A stretch of DNA of 64,000 nucleotides from assembly GCA_963695135.1 (NCBI GenBank), contig CAVOGA010000003.1, forward strand, positions 434,001-498,000, read 5' to 3'. Positions 27,421-36,703 of this stretch are shown piece by piece (the first letter of the stretch is position 1; every line of letters begins with the position of its first letter). The position numbers were made by a program, and so were the translations under genes. Below the pieces are notes generated by a model, which ran no database searches, was not told where the DNA came from, and saw only the letters and a list, made by a program, of their open reading frames with translations. This stretch comes from Marinihelvus sp963695135. GTDB lineage: Bacteria; Pseudomonadota; Gammaproteobacteria; Xanthomonadales; SZUA-36.

Positions 27421-28795
27421 GGTCAGCTGCGGATGCCCCCGGCGGCAGAACGGCCGGTCCGAACGCCGTCGGCGGTGAGCGCTTGACCGCCGGGTTTGCC
27501 GCCTGCCGCGCCAGGTAGAAGACGGCCGAAATATAGGCGGCAATCAGGATGACATACATGACCAGGTAGACCGCCAGGGTCGTGGCCACCGCGCCACCGG
27601 ATACCGGGCCCAGCGCATCAGCGGTCTTCAGGACACCGTCCACCAGCCAGGGCTGACGTCCGATTTCCGTGGTGTACCAGCCGCTCAGGACCGCGACCCA
27701 GCCGGCAAAAGTCATCAGGGTCAGGACCCGCATCAGCAGCCCGCCGGGCATGCCCTTGCGCTTGATCTGCACCGTTGCCAGCCAGGAAACCAGCAGCATC
27801 AGCAGGCCGGTGCCCACCATGATGCGGAACGCCCAGAACACCGGCGCCACCGGCGGGTGCTCACCTTCAAAATCATTCAGACCCTGCACCACGCCGTCCA
27901 TGTCATGGGTCAGGATCAGCGAGGCCAGCCCCTCGATTTCGAGCGCATAGCGGTTTTCGCGCGCCTCCTCGTCCGGCAGCGCAAACAACACCAGCGGGGC
28001 CCGGGACCGCGTCTCCCACAGGCCTTCCATCGCCGCAACCTTGTCCGGCTGATGCTCGAGGGTGTTGAGGCCGTGCAGGTCGCCGATAAAAATCTGCAAC
28101 GGCGTCAATACCGCCGCCAGGATAATCCCGGTGCGCAGGGTCGCCCGCACCGAACCGGTGCGGTCACCCCGTTGCCACCGGTACGCCGAAATACCGGCAA
28201 TCAGGAACGACACGGTCAGGAACGAAGCGACCAGCGTGTGTGTCAGGCGGTAGGGAAACGAGGGATTGAAAATGATGGCCACCCAGTCCGTGGCATGGGC
28301 AACGCCATCGCGCATCTCGAATCCGGCCGGCGTATGCATCCAGGAGACCAGGGCAAGAATCCAGAACGCCGACAAGGTGGTGCCGACCGCCACCAGCACC
28401 GTGGCCAGCGTGTGCACCCGGTTGCTGACCCGCTTAAAGCCAAACAGCATGATGCCCAGGAACGCCGCCTCCAGGAAAAACGCGGTCAGGACCTCGTAGC
28501 TCAGCAGCGGCCCGGCGATATTTCCGACCGTGTTCATATAGCCCGGCCAATTGGTGCCGAACTGAAAGCTCATGGTGATGCCGCTGACCACGCCCAGCGC
28601 GAAGGACAGGGCAAAGACCTTGACCCACAGCCGGTAGGCGTTCATCCACTTCTCGTCGCCGGTACGGTTGAAACGCAGCTTGAAGAACAGCAGCAACCAG
28701 CCCAGGGCAATGGTGATCATGGGAAACAGAATGTGGAAGCTGATGTTGGCGGCAAACTGGATGCGCGACAGCAACAGCGGGTCAGCAGAACTCAC
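27413..28795 (-). CDS. cydA: Cytochrome bd-type quinol oxidase subunit I, short-Q-loop (CIO-like) form
   Basis: The 460-residue protein begins with the haem-b595-type His block (ANISFHILFPMITIALGW) and includes the quinol-binding signature WYTTEIGRQPW near residue 390. It is about 60 residues shorter than E. coli CydA, which puts it in the short-Q-loop group that includes cyanide-insensitive oxidases (CioA). The family uses haems b558, b595 and d to take electrons from quinol to oxygen, giving tolerance to low oxygen, sulfide or cyanide. Cyanide resistance itself is not certain from length alone. It heads the cydAB operon. Confidence 0.95.
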   Translation of the reverse strand: MSSADPLLLSRIQFAANISFHILFPMITIALGWLLLFFKLRFNRTGDEKWMNAYRLWVKVFALSFALGVVSGITMSFQFGTNWPGYMNTVGNIAGPLLSYEVLTAFFLEAAFLGIMLFGFKRVSNRVHTLATVLVAVGTTLSAFWILALVSWMHTPAGFEMRDGVAHATDWVAIIFNPSFPYRLTHTLVASFLTVSFLIAGISAYRWQRGDRTGSVRATLRTGIILAAVLTPLQIFIGDLHGLNTLEHQPDKVAAMEGLWETRSRAPLVLFALPDEEARENRYALEIEGLASLILTHDMDGVVQGLNDFEGEHPPVAPVFWAFRIMVGTGLLMLLVSWLATVQIKRKGMPGGLLMRVLTLMTFAGWVAVLSGWYTTEIGRQPWLVDGVLKTADALGPVSGGAVATTLAVYLVMYVILIAAYISAVFYLARQAANPAVKRSPPTAFGPAVLPPGASAADHA

Positions 28796-28930
28796 GATGG
28801 TTTCTCCGTTGCGGTTTTTCGCTCGCCGATACCCTGAATGTTGATGTGCAGGGCACCGGATTCAATGGCCGCTTTCCAGCTACCGTTGAGCGTTTACCAT
28901 TTCTAAAGCATTCAATCTGAAGGTACCGTC

Positions 28931-29230
28931 ATGAAACAGGCTTTGCTGATTGTCAGCGCCACCCTCCTCCTCCAGGCCTGCGTCACACAGCGCGAGCAAG
29001 AGGAAATCGATATCGAAAAAGAGCTGACCGTCGAGCTGGCCGCGGTGCCCGCCGGGGTCATTGCGGCCGCGACCAAGGCGCTGCCCGGCATCAACTTGAC
29101 GGATGCCGAGTACGAGGAAGAAGACGGGCTGATGGTCTATGAACTTGAAGGCACGCTCGGTGAGGCCCGCTACGAAATCGAAGTCACGCCGGAGGGCGAG
29201 GTGCTGGAAGTTGAGCAGATCGAAGACTAG
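28931..29230 (+). CDS. Small PepSY-like lipoprotein
   Basis: The 99-residue product has a lipoprotein signal (MKQALLIVSATLLLQAC; Cys17) and an acidic mature part. Its second half (DAEYEEEDGLMVYELEGTLGEARYEIEVTPEGEVLEVE) fits the repeating strand pattern of PepSY or BLIP-like inhibitory domains. PepSY modules often inhibit proteases or sit in membrane sensory proteins. A ribosome site (GAAGG) precedes the start. It is convergent with the next gene, overlapping by 4 bp. Confidence 0.82.
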   Translation: MKQALLIVSATLLLQACVTQREQEEIDIEKELTVELAAVPAGVIAAATKALPGINLTDAEYEEEDGLMVYELEGTLGEARYEIEVTPEGEVLEVEQIED

Positions 29231-29790
29231 TCACTGCGGCTCAGTATCGCCTTGAACCGGGGCGCCCCGTGGCGCTCCAGGTAGTAGGTCATGGTCACCC
29301 CGTCCGGGCTCAGGGACAGAAACCACTCGTTGGTGGCCGCCTCGGGAATCAAATCGGCGGTATAGGTATCGGCCGGGAAGGACTGCGCCAGGGCCGTTCC
29401 GGGCTGAAGCGCGACGCCACCGTACTGCGTGACCTCGTCCGGTGTGCCGTCCTCGTGACGGTGATCATGCTTCAGCTGGAGGCCGGCGGCAGTGCGGGTA
29501 ATGACCCAGGTGCGTGACTGGTCGGCCCCCACGGCCAGCGGAATGCGGATTTCATCATCCGAGCAGGTCTGGATCGTCGCCACCAGGGTCTGACCCCGCC
29601 AGTCCTCACCCGGGTCTTCGGGAAACACCGCGGCACCAACATAGCTGGCGCCGCACAGCGCCCCAAGCGCCTCGAAGAAGGCCTCTTGCTCTGCCACGGG
29701 CTGCGCCCGGACGTCGAAAGCGCTTAAAAGCATGCCGGCCAGGACAACACCGGACACGCGGCCACGGCGGGATTCACCCTTTCTGCTCAT
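29227..29790 (-). CDS. Exported protein of unknown function
   Basis: From ATG 29790 the protein (187 residues) carries a basic n-region and hydrophobic core (RRGRVSGVVLAGMLLSAFDVRA|Q), and is exported. The mature part is not recognised. It has two cysteines (ALCGASYVG, QTCSDDEI) that could pair, and the strands WVITRTAAGLQLKHDHRHEDGTPDEVTQYGG suggest a small beta-rich domain. A start at 29841 is also possible but adds residues before the signal. Confidence 0.7.
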   Translation of the reverse strand: MSRKGESRRGRVSGVVLAGMLLSAFDVRAQPVAEQEAFFEALGALCGASYVGAAVFPEDPGEDWRGQTLVATIQTCSDDEIRIPLAVGADQSRTWVITRTAAGLQLKHDHRHEDGTPDEVTQYGGVALQPGTALAQSFPADTYTADLIPEAATNEWFLSLSPDGVTMTYYLERHGAPRFKAILSRSD

Positions 29791-29885
29791 CGAATATTCC
29801 ACCCTGAAATGATTACAAGCGTTGAGTGTAATGGCTTGCACTGATTTATACTGCGGCTGAATCGCTCACCCAGTTTTTTACGACC

Positions 29886-30566
29886 ATGCTGAACCGATCA
29901 AGCAAATCCAAGCAACCGGCCCTGACCCGCGTGTCGACCGCCGCCGTGGCAGGGTTGCTGCTTGCCACGACGCTGCAACCGGTCTTCGCCACGGATAACG
30001 CCCTGGCGGATGAACAGCCACTTGAACCCCGGCAAATCTGGATCCAGGACCGCTTTTCCGGCCAGTCGAAGCTCACCACCATACCCGCGCCGGACACCTC
30101 CCTGTGGAACGCCGCCCGCGTTGGGCACTATCTGAACAGCCTGCCGGTTGAAACCGCGCCGCCAATGGGCGTGCTGGTCATTGAGAAGATCGGCCTGGAA
30201 GTGCCGGTCTACAACGGCACCGGGGACCTGGAACTGAACCTGGGCGCCGGAAGAATTCCGGGTACGGGCACCTTCTACGGCGACGGAAACCTGGGCATTT
30301 CCGGTCACCGGGATGGCTTCTTCCGGGGCCTGAAAGACCTCGAAATTGGCGACCGCATTACCCTGCGCGGCCTCAATGGCGACCAGGAATTCACGGTCAG
30401 CAACTTCAACACGGTCCACAAGACCGATCACGAGGCGCTGGTGGGGACCGATGAGCGGATGCTGACCCTGGTCACCTGCTACCCTTTCTATTTCGTGGGG
30501 CACGCGCCGGACCGCTATATGGTCCAGGCCGTTCCATCCTCACCCCTGCTGGGCAGCAACGAGTAA
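29886..30566 (+). CDS. Class D sortase
   Basis: The 226-residue protein has an N-terminal membrane/signal segment (about 16-35) and a sortase beta-barrel from about residue 93. The transpeptidase triad is present: His141 (GISGHRDG), Cys198 (TLVTCYPF) and Arg210 (APDRYM). TLxTC is the family hallmark. Sortases cleave an LPxTG-like signal and attach proteins covalently. Class D enzymes occur in some Gram-negatives, usually beside one large target protein with a C-terminal sorting signal. No such target is visible in the neighbouring genes, so its substrate must lie elsewhere. Confidence 0.92.
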   Translation: MLNRSSKSKQPALTRVSTAAVAGLLLATTLQPVFATDNALADEQPLEPRQIWIQDRFSGQSKLTTIPAPDTSLWNAARVGHYLNSLPVETAPPMGVLVIEKIGLEVPVYNGTGDLELNLGAGRIPGTGTFYGDGNLGISGHRDGFFRGLKDLEIGDRITLRGLNGDQEFTVSNFNTVHKTDHEALVGTDERMLTLVTCYPFYFVGHAPDRYMVQAVPSSPLLGSNE

Positions 30567-30585
30567 ACTCGCCGCCCTGAACCGG

Positions 30586-30861
30586 TCAGGCGCGCCGCAC
30601 CCGCACCACCTTCATCACCTCCATGCTCATGCCGGCGACCAGCCGGCTCGAAGCGTAATAGGTCAGGTTCACCCGCCCACCCGCCAGGCTCTTGTACTTC
30701 CTCTGGCGCTTGTACTGAAAAGGCACCTCGTAGCCCTCGAGCATCAGCGTGTTGAGAAACCAGTCACCTTCACTTCGCTGCACGTGGGAGATTACTTTCG
30801 CATCTTCCGTGTGCACCAGTTCACGGTGTTGGTCCAGGAGCTTTTTCGGGTCGGGATTCAT
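30586..30861 (-). CDS. Small protein of unknown function
   Basis: From ATG 30861 (preceded by a possible GAAAGAAA site) the product has 91 residues: MNPDPKKLLDQHRELVHTED, then SEGDWFLNTLMLEGYEVPFQYKRQRKYKSL and a basic C-terminus. No signal peptide or membrane segment is seen. Codon use and strand periodicity suggest a real cytoplasmic gene. I do not recognise the family. An upstream ATG at 30903 would add 14 residues including two Cys. Confidence 0.65.
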   Translation of the reverse strand: MNPDPKKLLDQHRELVHTEDAKVISHVQRSEGDWFLNTLMLEGYEVPFQYKRQRKYKSLAGGRVNLTYYASSRLVAGMSMEVMKVVRVRRA

Positions 30862-31072
30862 GACGATTTCTTTCCTGCAGGAGTTCCCGCAGCGCCAGTT
30901 CATCGCTGCTGCAACCCTGATTCTAGGTCATGAGAGACTTGCGACCCTGGGAAGCGCCGCATTCCTTGACCATCCAGACCTTAATTACTACGCTTTGCAG
31001 ACGCTTCTGTCTCGCCGTGAGAGAACCCCTCTGGTGACCGGGCACCCCACCCCAACATGGGAGATATGCAGG

Positions 31073-31744
31073 ATGATCCTTATGCGATTTATGCTCACCA
31101 CCCTATTGCTCACCCTTTTGAGCGCCTGCGCCTCCAGCGCTCCGGCACCGGCAGTCAGCGATGATGGCCTTGAGCTGGTCCAGCGGGAGGGTATCGACAC
31201 GCTGTACGTGAGAGAGGGCCTTGACCTTGGAAACTACTCCAGGGTGCTGATCAAGCCCCCTACCGTCAAGTTCCGTAAATACTGGTTGCGCGACGCGAAT
31301 ACGGGGCAAACGACGTTGCAGACCCAGGTGCGGCCGGAGGACATGGAAAAAGCCTCCGCTGAGCTTTCAGCGTTATTTGTGGAACGATTTACCAAGACCC
31401 TGGACCTTGCCGGCTATCCGGTCACCGATACACCGGGCGAGGACGTTCTTGAGCTGGTGCCGGCTATCGTTGAACTGGATTTGTTTTCCATAAACCTGAG
31501 CTACCGGCAAACAAGCTTCGTGCAAACCTACAATGGCATGTACACCAGCCAGATGACGCTCGTTATGGAACTGGCGGATGCGGCAACGGGTACAACGCTT
31601 GCGCGAGCCAGCGACACGCAGCAAGCACGCAGAATCGCGCCGAAATCGCTGGGCAATGAGGTATTGGATATCCCCTCCACCACGGTGACACTGGACCGGT
31701 GGGCAAAGAAACTGGTCGATGCCCTGAACGAGTCGCGGGCCTGA
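31073..31744 (+). CDS. DUF3313-like lipoprotein
   Basis: The product (about 223 residues) starts with a lipoprotein signal (MRFMLTTLLLTLLSAC). Its mature domain contains YSRVLIKPPTVKFRKYWLRD and a long helix EKASAELSALFVERFTKTLDLAGYPVTD, then DVLELVPAIVELDLFSIN, which resembles DUF3313 lipoproteins and TolB-N/DUF4136-like folds. A GGGAG site lies 10 bp before ATG 31073; ATG 31082 is also possible. Function is unknown. Confidence 0.78.
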   Translation: MILMRFMLTTLLLTLLSACASSAPAPAVSDDGLELVQREGIDTLYVREGLDLGNYSRVLIKPPTVKFRKYWLRDANTGQTTLQTQVRPEDMEKASAELSALFVERFTKTLDLAGYPVTDTPGEDVLELVPAIVELDLFSINLSYRQTSFVQTYNGMYTSQMTLVMELADAATGTTLARASDTQQARRIAPKSLGNEVLDIPSTTVTLDRWAKKLVDALNESRA

Positions 31745-31760
31745 AACCAGCGCCGGTGCG

Positions 31761-32766
31761 CTATGTATCGCGCGGCGCTGCCGCGCGATACAAGCGGTCA
31801 TTAATCGCCGCCCCCAGTCCAGTCTCCGGTATCGGCATTACAGCGATCGTCGCGGCACCGGACGCATCCAGTTCGCGCAGCAGGCGATAGAGGTTTGCGG
31901 CGGCCTCGACCAGGTCGCCTCGCTTCGACAGATTCGGCACACCCTCCGGCGCCTCCGGGCCAAAGGCGAGCAGGACCTCGCCCTGATCCGCCGACCGCGC
32001 ATTCAGGCGGACCTTCGCTGCCGGCGCATAGTGGGACGCGAGCTGGCCGGGTGCCATGATGCCCGGAGTCTGCCCGTCGTCGACAGGCCCAACGCACCGC
32101 TTCGATTTCTTCACGCCCAATCGCGCCGGGTCGCAAAAGGCGGGCCGGTGCGCCGGGCATCACCGCAACAATGGTTGATTCGATCCCCGTGGGACAGATG
32201 CCGCCATCGAGCACCAGCGCAACCTTGTCGCCCAGCTCCGCGGCGACATGGGCCGCGGCGGTCGGGCTCAAGCGACCGGAGGGATTGGCGGATGGCGCTG
32301 CCAGCGGCTTGCCATAGGCCTGCAGCAATTCGCGGGCAACCGGATGCGAGGGCATGCGCAGGCCGATCGTGGCCAACCCGGCACGGGCCAGCTCGCACAC
32401 CTTGCCCCCTGCCTGCACGGGTACCACCAGCGTCAGGGGGCCGGGCCAGAAGGCCTGTGCCAGAGCCAGGGCGCGTTCATCAAGCCGCCCCTCCGCCTGC
32501 GCCGCCTGCAGCGAGGCGACGTGGGCGATCAGGGGGTTAAAGTCCGGCCGGCCCTTGGCTGCGTAAATCCGCGCAACCGCAGTCGCATTCGTTGCATCGG
32601 CCGCGAGCCCGTAAACGGTCTCGGTCGGTAATCCCACCAGTTGCCCGGCGCCCAGCGCATGAATGGCCAGGTTAAGGCCTGCCTCATCAGGGGCGACTAT
32701 GGAAGTTGCGCTCAAGCTTGACCACCTTTCCGGGACATGCGGATACCGGAATCGATGGTAACTCAT
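31761..32766 (-). pseudogene. L-threonylcarbamoyladenylate synthase, Sua5 type, one frameshift
   Basis: The N-terminal YrdC-fold domain is complete: VGLPTETVYGLAADATN, YAAKGRPDFNPLI, PGPLTLVV, KPLAAPSANPSGRLSPT, and ESTIVAV. The C-terminal Sua5 domain (PGIMAPGQLASHYAP then LLAFGPEAPEGVPN) lies in another frame from about 32095 to 31761. A single extra base near 32097 (in GCGGTGCGTTGGG read on the minus strand) explains the break. The enzyme makes threonylcarbamoyl-AMP for tRNA t6A37 and is essential, so the break is more likely a sequence error than a true lesion. The start is probably 32766. Confidence 0.88.
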
Positions 32767-32860
32767 GAGCCAGTCCGGTGGCGCTGCCGCATGCCGGTGG
32801 CAGGCTGTGATTTGTGCTTTTATTGGGTAAAGGACCTGCACATCTGAAAGGACTCAGCCC

Positions 32861-33889
32861 ATGAAAAGAATCGCGATATTTACCGATGGCACCTGGAACT
32901 CCCCGGAGAAAGGCGGCGTTACCAACGTCCTGCACCTCGCCAGGGGGGTGAAGCCGGTTCATCTCGGCGAGAAGCAGGTGGCCTTCTACGACTGGGGCGT
33001 TGGCACGGACCGCAAAAAGCTTGCCGGCGGGCTATCCGGCGCAGGCATCGATAAGAACATCATGGACTGCTACCGGTTCATCGTGCATAACTTTGAAGTC
33101 GGCGATGAACTGTTCCTGTTCGGCTTCAGCCGCGGCGCTTACACGGCCCGCTCCCTGGGCGGCTTTATCCGCAATTGCGGCATCATCCGGCGCGAGCATG
33201 CAGAGCAAATTCCCGCGGCTTACGAGATGTATCGCCGGCGTTCCCGGGCATCCAGCCCCAACGCGCCCAAATCCGTCGGATTCCGGCGCCGCTATGCCTG
33301 GGAGAACATCACCCCGATCAAATTCGTCGGCGCCTGGGACACGGTCGGCTCACTGGGCATCCCGGTGCCGTTCTGGGGCACCCTGGGCGAGAAGGAGTTT
33401 CTCTTCCACGACACGGAACCGAGCAAAATCATCCAGCACGCCCGCCATGCGGTGGCCATTGACGAGTTACGCGAGGACTTCCAGCCGACCCTGTGGGACG
33501 AAAAACCGGACATCGACCTCAAACAGGTATGGTTCAGCGGGGTGCACAGCAACGTGGGCGGTTCCTACGACGACCGCGGCCTGAGCGATCACGCGTTGCG
33601 CTGGATGGTCGACGAGGCCGCCAGGTTCGGCCTGGGGTTCGAGGACCATGCGCTGGACACGATCCGGCCGGATCATCGCGGCAAGCTCTACAACAGCCGC
33701 CGGGGGATCTACATGGCGCGCAGCACGCATCAGCGGGCGATACTGGGACCAGTTCACGAATCGGTCAGGCAGCGCTGGCAGGAGGACGTGGACGGCTACC
33801 AGGACAAGTGCAAGCCCCTGCGGGCGCTGTTGACCGCCGTTGGCAACGACTGGGGCAGGATCGAGATTGAACCGGCCGGTGCCGGCTGA
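32861..33889 (+). CDS. DUF2235 alpha/beta hydrolase (Tle1-like catalytic domain)
   Basis: The 342-residue protein opens with the DUF2235 signature (RIAIFTDGTWNSPE) and has the lipase elbow GFSRGAYTARSLGG (Ser nucleophile), FVGAWDTVGSLG and WFSGVHSNVGGSY, which supply Asp and His. This domain is shared with type VI secretion phospholipase effectors (Tle1) but also occurs in cytoplasmic proteins. No secretion signal, immunity gene or T6SS gene is nearby. The start 32861 follows AAGGA. It could hydrolyse a phospholipid or other ester. Confidence 0.88.
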   Translation: MKRIAIFTDGTWNSPEKGGVTNVLHLARGVKPVHLGEKQVAFYDWGVGTDRKKLAGGLSGAGIDKNIMDCYRFIVHNFEVGDELFLFGFSRGAYTARSLGGFIRNCGIIRREHAEQIPAAYEMYRRRSRASSPNAPKSVGFRRRYAWENITPIKFVGAWDTVGSLGIPVPFWGTLGEKEFLFHDTEPSKIIQHARHAVAIDELREDFQPTLWDEKPDIDLKQVWFSGVHSNVGGSYDDRGLSDHALRWMVDEAARFGLGFEDHALDTIRPDHRGKLYNSRRGIYMARSTHQRAILGPVHESVRQRWQEDVDGYQDKCKPLRALLTAVGNDWGRIEIEPAGAG

Positions 33890-34018
33890 CGCCCGGCCGC
33901 GGGACATCGCCGGGCACATGACAAACCGGCCATCGGGCCTGTAACCTGTTACCTGTCGACGCCCGACCTTAAAGCGGTCGCCAGGACGATATCCCAATCA
34001 TCGGCAAGGAGTTAGAGC

Positions 34019-34531
34019 ATGAAGAAGATTTCCGGATTGCAGAATGAGCGGCGCCAGTTGCTCAAGTGGATGGGCGGCAGCGTTGCCTTGCTGTCCATTG
34101 GCGGCCTCAGCGCCTGCTCGGACAGCGGGTCGGAGCCCGCCACGGCGGCAAAGAAGCCGGAACCCAAACCTCAACCCAAGCCCGAGCCCAAACCGGCCGC
34201 GAAACCCGCCGCACAGCCTGCTGAACAAACCGCATCATCAGCAGCACAGTCCGCCGAAGCGCAGGCACCGTCCCCGCAAGCGTCTGGCTCGCCGGGCTCA
34301 GACCTGCCGAAACTGGCCGAGGCCAACCCGCAGGCGCAGGCCCTGGGCTACAAAAACGATACCACGACGGTCGATGCCGGCCGCTATCCAAACCATGCGC
34401 CCGACCAGGCCTGCGCCAACTGTGCGCTGTATTCAGGCCAGGCCGGACAGGAATGGGGGCCGTGCGGAATCTTCCCCGGCAACCAGGTCAACGCCAACGG
34501 CTGGTGCAGCGCTTACAACCGTAAAGCCTGA
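34019..34531 (+). CDS. High-potential iron-sulfur protein (HiPIP) with tether
   Basis: At 170 residues this is about twice the size of a mature HiPIP. It begins with a Tat-like motif (NERRQLLKWMGG) and hydrophobic run that ends in a lipobox-like LSAC (Cys33). A low-complexity Lys-Pro-Glu/Ala linker follows (about 45-100). The C-terminal HiPIP domain has the four cluster cysteines at 132, 135, 149 and 163 (CANC, GPCGIFPG, GWCSAY). HiPIPs carry one electron between cytochrome bc1 and terminal electron acceptors in the periplasm. An excellent AAGGAG site precedes ATG 34019. The lipidation is inferred from the motif only. Confidence 0.9.
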   Translation: MKKISGLQNERRQLLKWMGGSVALLSIGGLSACSDSGSEPATAAKKPEPKPQPKPEPKPAAKPAAQPAEQTASSAAQSAEAQAPSPQASGSPGSDLPKLAEANPQAQALGYKNDTTTVDAGRYPNHAPDQACANCALYSGQAGQEWGPCGIFPGNQVNANGWCSAYNRKA

Positions 34532-34583
34532 CACCCGCAACGCCGCAATAACGCTGGTCACCGCCCCCACCGGGGGCGGCGGA

Positions 34584-35403
34584 TCAGAACCTCTCCCACA
34601 CGGGAATGACCCCGTCAGGCAAGGCGGAGGCGCGGCCCAGTTCCGACCAGGGCGCACCGGGCGCATGAAAGTCTGAACCCCGGGACGCCAGCAGCTTCAT
34701 TTCCCGGCACAGGCGTCCCATGTCCCGGGTTTGCTGCTCCGTCTGGTGCCCGGAGACCACCTCCAGGCCCTGTCCGCCGGCGGCGATGAAGTCCTTGAGC
34801 AGGCGTTTGAGTTTGCTGCGGGTCAGCCGGTACTTCAGCGGGTGGGCCAGCACCGCGATGCCGCCCGACTCCCTGATCCAGCCGATGATCTCGGACAAGC
34901 CCGCCCAGTGCTGCCGCACATCGCCGGCCTTGCCGTCACCCAGGTACTTCTTGAAGGCGACTTCCGCCGACGGAACGTGACCGGCATCCACGAGATACTG
35001 GGCAAAGTGCGGCCGGCCGACAGCCCCTTCACCGGCGAGCGCCGTGGCGCCTGCCAGGCAATCGTGCAAACCCCGCCGGCCGAGGTTGTCCGCAATCTGC
35101 GCGGCCCGCTCGAGCCGTGCATGTGCTCTGCCGGGCAACGCCCTCCTCGATCGCAGCGCTCTGCAGATCGATATTCAGCCCGACGATGTGGATGCCGGTC
35201 GCATACCAGCGGGTTGAGAGTTCAATGCCCGGAACCAGTTCGACGCCGCTGGTATCCGCAGGCAACCGGCCGTAGGCGGCAACCGTGTCGTGGTCGGTGA
35301 TGGACATGACCGTGACGCCCTGCTCCCGCGCCCGCAGCAGCAGGTCCGACGGGCTGAGGGCGCCATCGGAGCTGGTGCTGTGGGTGTGCAGATCAAAATT
35401 CAT
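34584..35403 (-). pseudogene. PHP-domain phosphoesterase (RNase AM / nucleoside 3',5'-bisphosphatase-like), one frameshift
   Basis: The N-terminal piece (FDLHTHSTSSDGALSPSDLL, SITDHDTVAAYGRL) carries PHP metal-binding His and Asp residues. From about 35130 the sequence continues in another frame (ARLERAAQIADNLGRRGLHD to VLAHPLKYRLTR and SRGSDFHAPG) to 34584. A one-base extra near 35130 would restore about 275 residues, typical of bacterial YciV/TrpH-like enzymes that mature 5' ends of rRNA and remove nucleoside bisphosphates. All metal motifs survive in the two pieces. ATG 35403 is preferred as the start because the catalytic HTH motif is at residue 6-8. Confidence 0.85.
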
Positions 35404-35584
35404 GGCAGGCAGGGTCAAACGCGCGGGCGGACGCTTATTTTAGGCGATTAACACCGCTACCGTGGCCCTTTCATGATCTTGCACTGCGCTGGCTTCAGGC
35501 TGAATATGTCACCATCATCCGGCGCCACGGCCATTGCGGCCGTGGAGTGTCACTTCATCAACCACAACCGGGAACCAGCGAGCC

Positions 35585-35815
35585 ATGACGATCATTGAAA
35601 TCGAACGGGAACCGGTGGAACTCTACAAGGTGCTGAAGTTTGAGGGGCTGGCCTCGAGTGGTGGCGAAGCCAAGCAGATGATCAGCGACGGGCTCGTGGA
35701 AGTGAACGGCGAACCGGAGACCCGCAAACGCCGGAAACTGGTGCACGGAGACCGGATCGCGCTCGGCAACCAGCACTTTATCCTGCAGCGAACCTCCGGC
35801 GGCAGCACCGCTTAG
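35585..35815 (+). CDS. S4-domain RNA-binding protein (YbcJ-like)
   Basis: The 76-residue product is essentially one S4 domain: VELYKVLKFEGLASSGGEAKQMISDGLVEVNGEPETRKRRKL, the alpha-L fold that binds structured RNA. The start at 35585 gives the family length; an in-frame ATG at 35534 would add 17 residues. YbcJ-type proteins are small, soluble and of uncertain role, probably ribosome-associated. It converges with the acetyltransferase gene (12 bp between stops). Confidence 0.9.
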   Translation: MTIIEIEREPVELYKVLKFEGLASSGGEAKQMISDGLVEVNGEPETRKRRKLVHGDRIALGNQHFILQRTSGGSTA

Positions 35816-35827
35816 GGCGCATCACGC

Positions 35828-36454
35828 CTAAAAGATCTTTCGCTCCAGGCCATCGAAAGCGCCCAGGCTCATTGCTGCCGCCGCAGAGCGCTCGTAACCG
35901 GAGCGGTGCAAACACCATACCCGGCAGTCGTGCAGCTTGCCTTCCGTGTCCCTGATCAGGTCTTTGCGCGTTGCCTCGAGTGCGAACCCGAGACCGCGGG
36001 GAATGCCCTCGCTGGCAATGTTCGCGACCGCATGGTGAATTTCCAGGCGGCGCACGCCGTAACACTCGAAGGCCAGCCGCGTCAGCATGGCGGAAGACTC
36101 GATCGCAAAGCCACGGCGCTGATGGCCGGCGTACGTGAGGTAGCCCAACTCCAGGGCCTCGGGGCCGACGCGCCGCAAGAGCATGTTTTCTCCAACCAGG
36201 GCGCCGCTGGCGCGTTCAATCACGGCGAAGCGGTACATCTCATCACGGTCAAAGGCGGCCCGGTGCCCGCGCAGCCAATCCAGGGTCTCCGCGAGCGTGC
36301 GCGGCTCGTCTGTCATGAAGGGAATCCAGGGCCGCAGGCCCGCGTCTGAGCGGTCCAGCGCCTTGCGCAACTCCGTTGCGTCTGATGGCTCCCAGCACCG
36401 CAAGGTGAGCCGCTCTGACTCCAGGCGATAGGCGATCCTGTGGTGCCCGCTCAT
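35828..36454 (-). CDS. GNAT N-acetyltransferase (RimJ/RimL-like)
   Basis: From ATG 36454 the 208-residue protein shows the RimJ/RimL pattern: LESERLTLRCWEPSDATEL at the start, GENMLLRRVGPEALELGYLTYAGHQRRGFAIESSAMLTRLAFE covering the acetyl-CoA-binding Q/RxxGxG/A-like loop (HQRRGFA), and IPRGLGFALEATRKDLI. It probably acetylates N-termini of ribosomal proteins or a small amine. An in-frame ATG at 36574 would add 40 residues without family similarity. Confidence 0.88.
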   Translation of the reverse strand: MSGHHRIAYRLESERLTLRCWEPSDATELRKALDRSDAGLRPWIPFMTDEPRTLAETLDWLRGHRAAFDRDEMYRFAVIERASGALVGENMLLRRVGPEALELGYLTYAGHQRRGFAIESSAMLTRLAFECYGVRRLEIHHAVANIASEGIPRGLGFALEATRKDLIRDTEGKLHDCRVWCLHRSGYERSAAAAMSLGAFDGLERKIF

Positions 36455-36703
36455 GAACACCCCGCGGACTGACGGGTCCAACTGCTTTCGGTTTCCATTT
36501 TCACTCCGGTCCGGCGACCTCACGCTTTGGACAGCGCACGGGAAGGCATGACTTGAAGACCGTATTGGCGCCATTTGGCAAAACTTCGGGCGTCTAATCT
36601 ACCCATACATCGGCTTATAATCCCGTTTCTGTTTGTCGAAAGCCAGCGCCGGCACAGCGCCCGCTGACGGACGATCCCGTGGGAATCAAAAGAGCAACAA
36701 TCC

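Noticed and set aside
27421..27543. Longer N-terminus for CydB
   Set aside because: It is basic, low-complexity sequence read out of frame inside cydA; the CydB family start fits ATG 27420.
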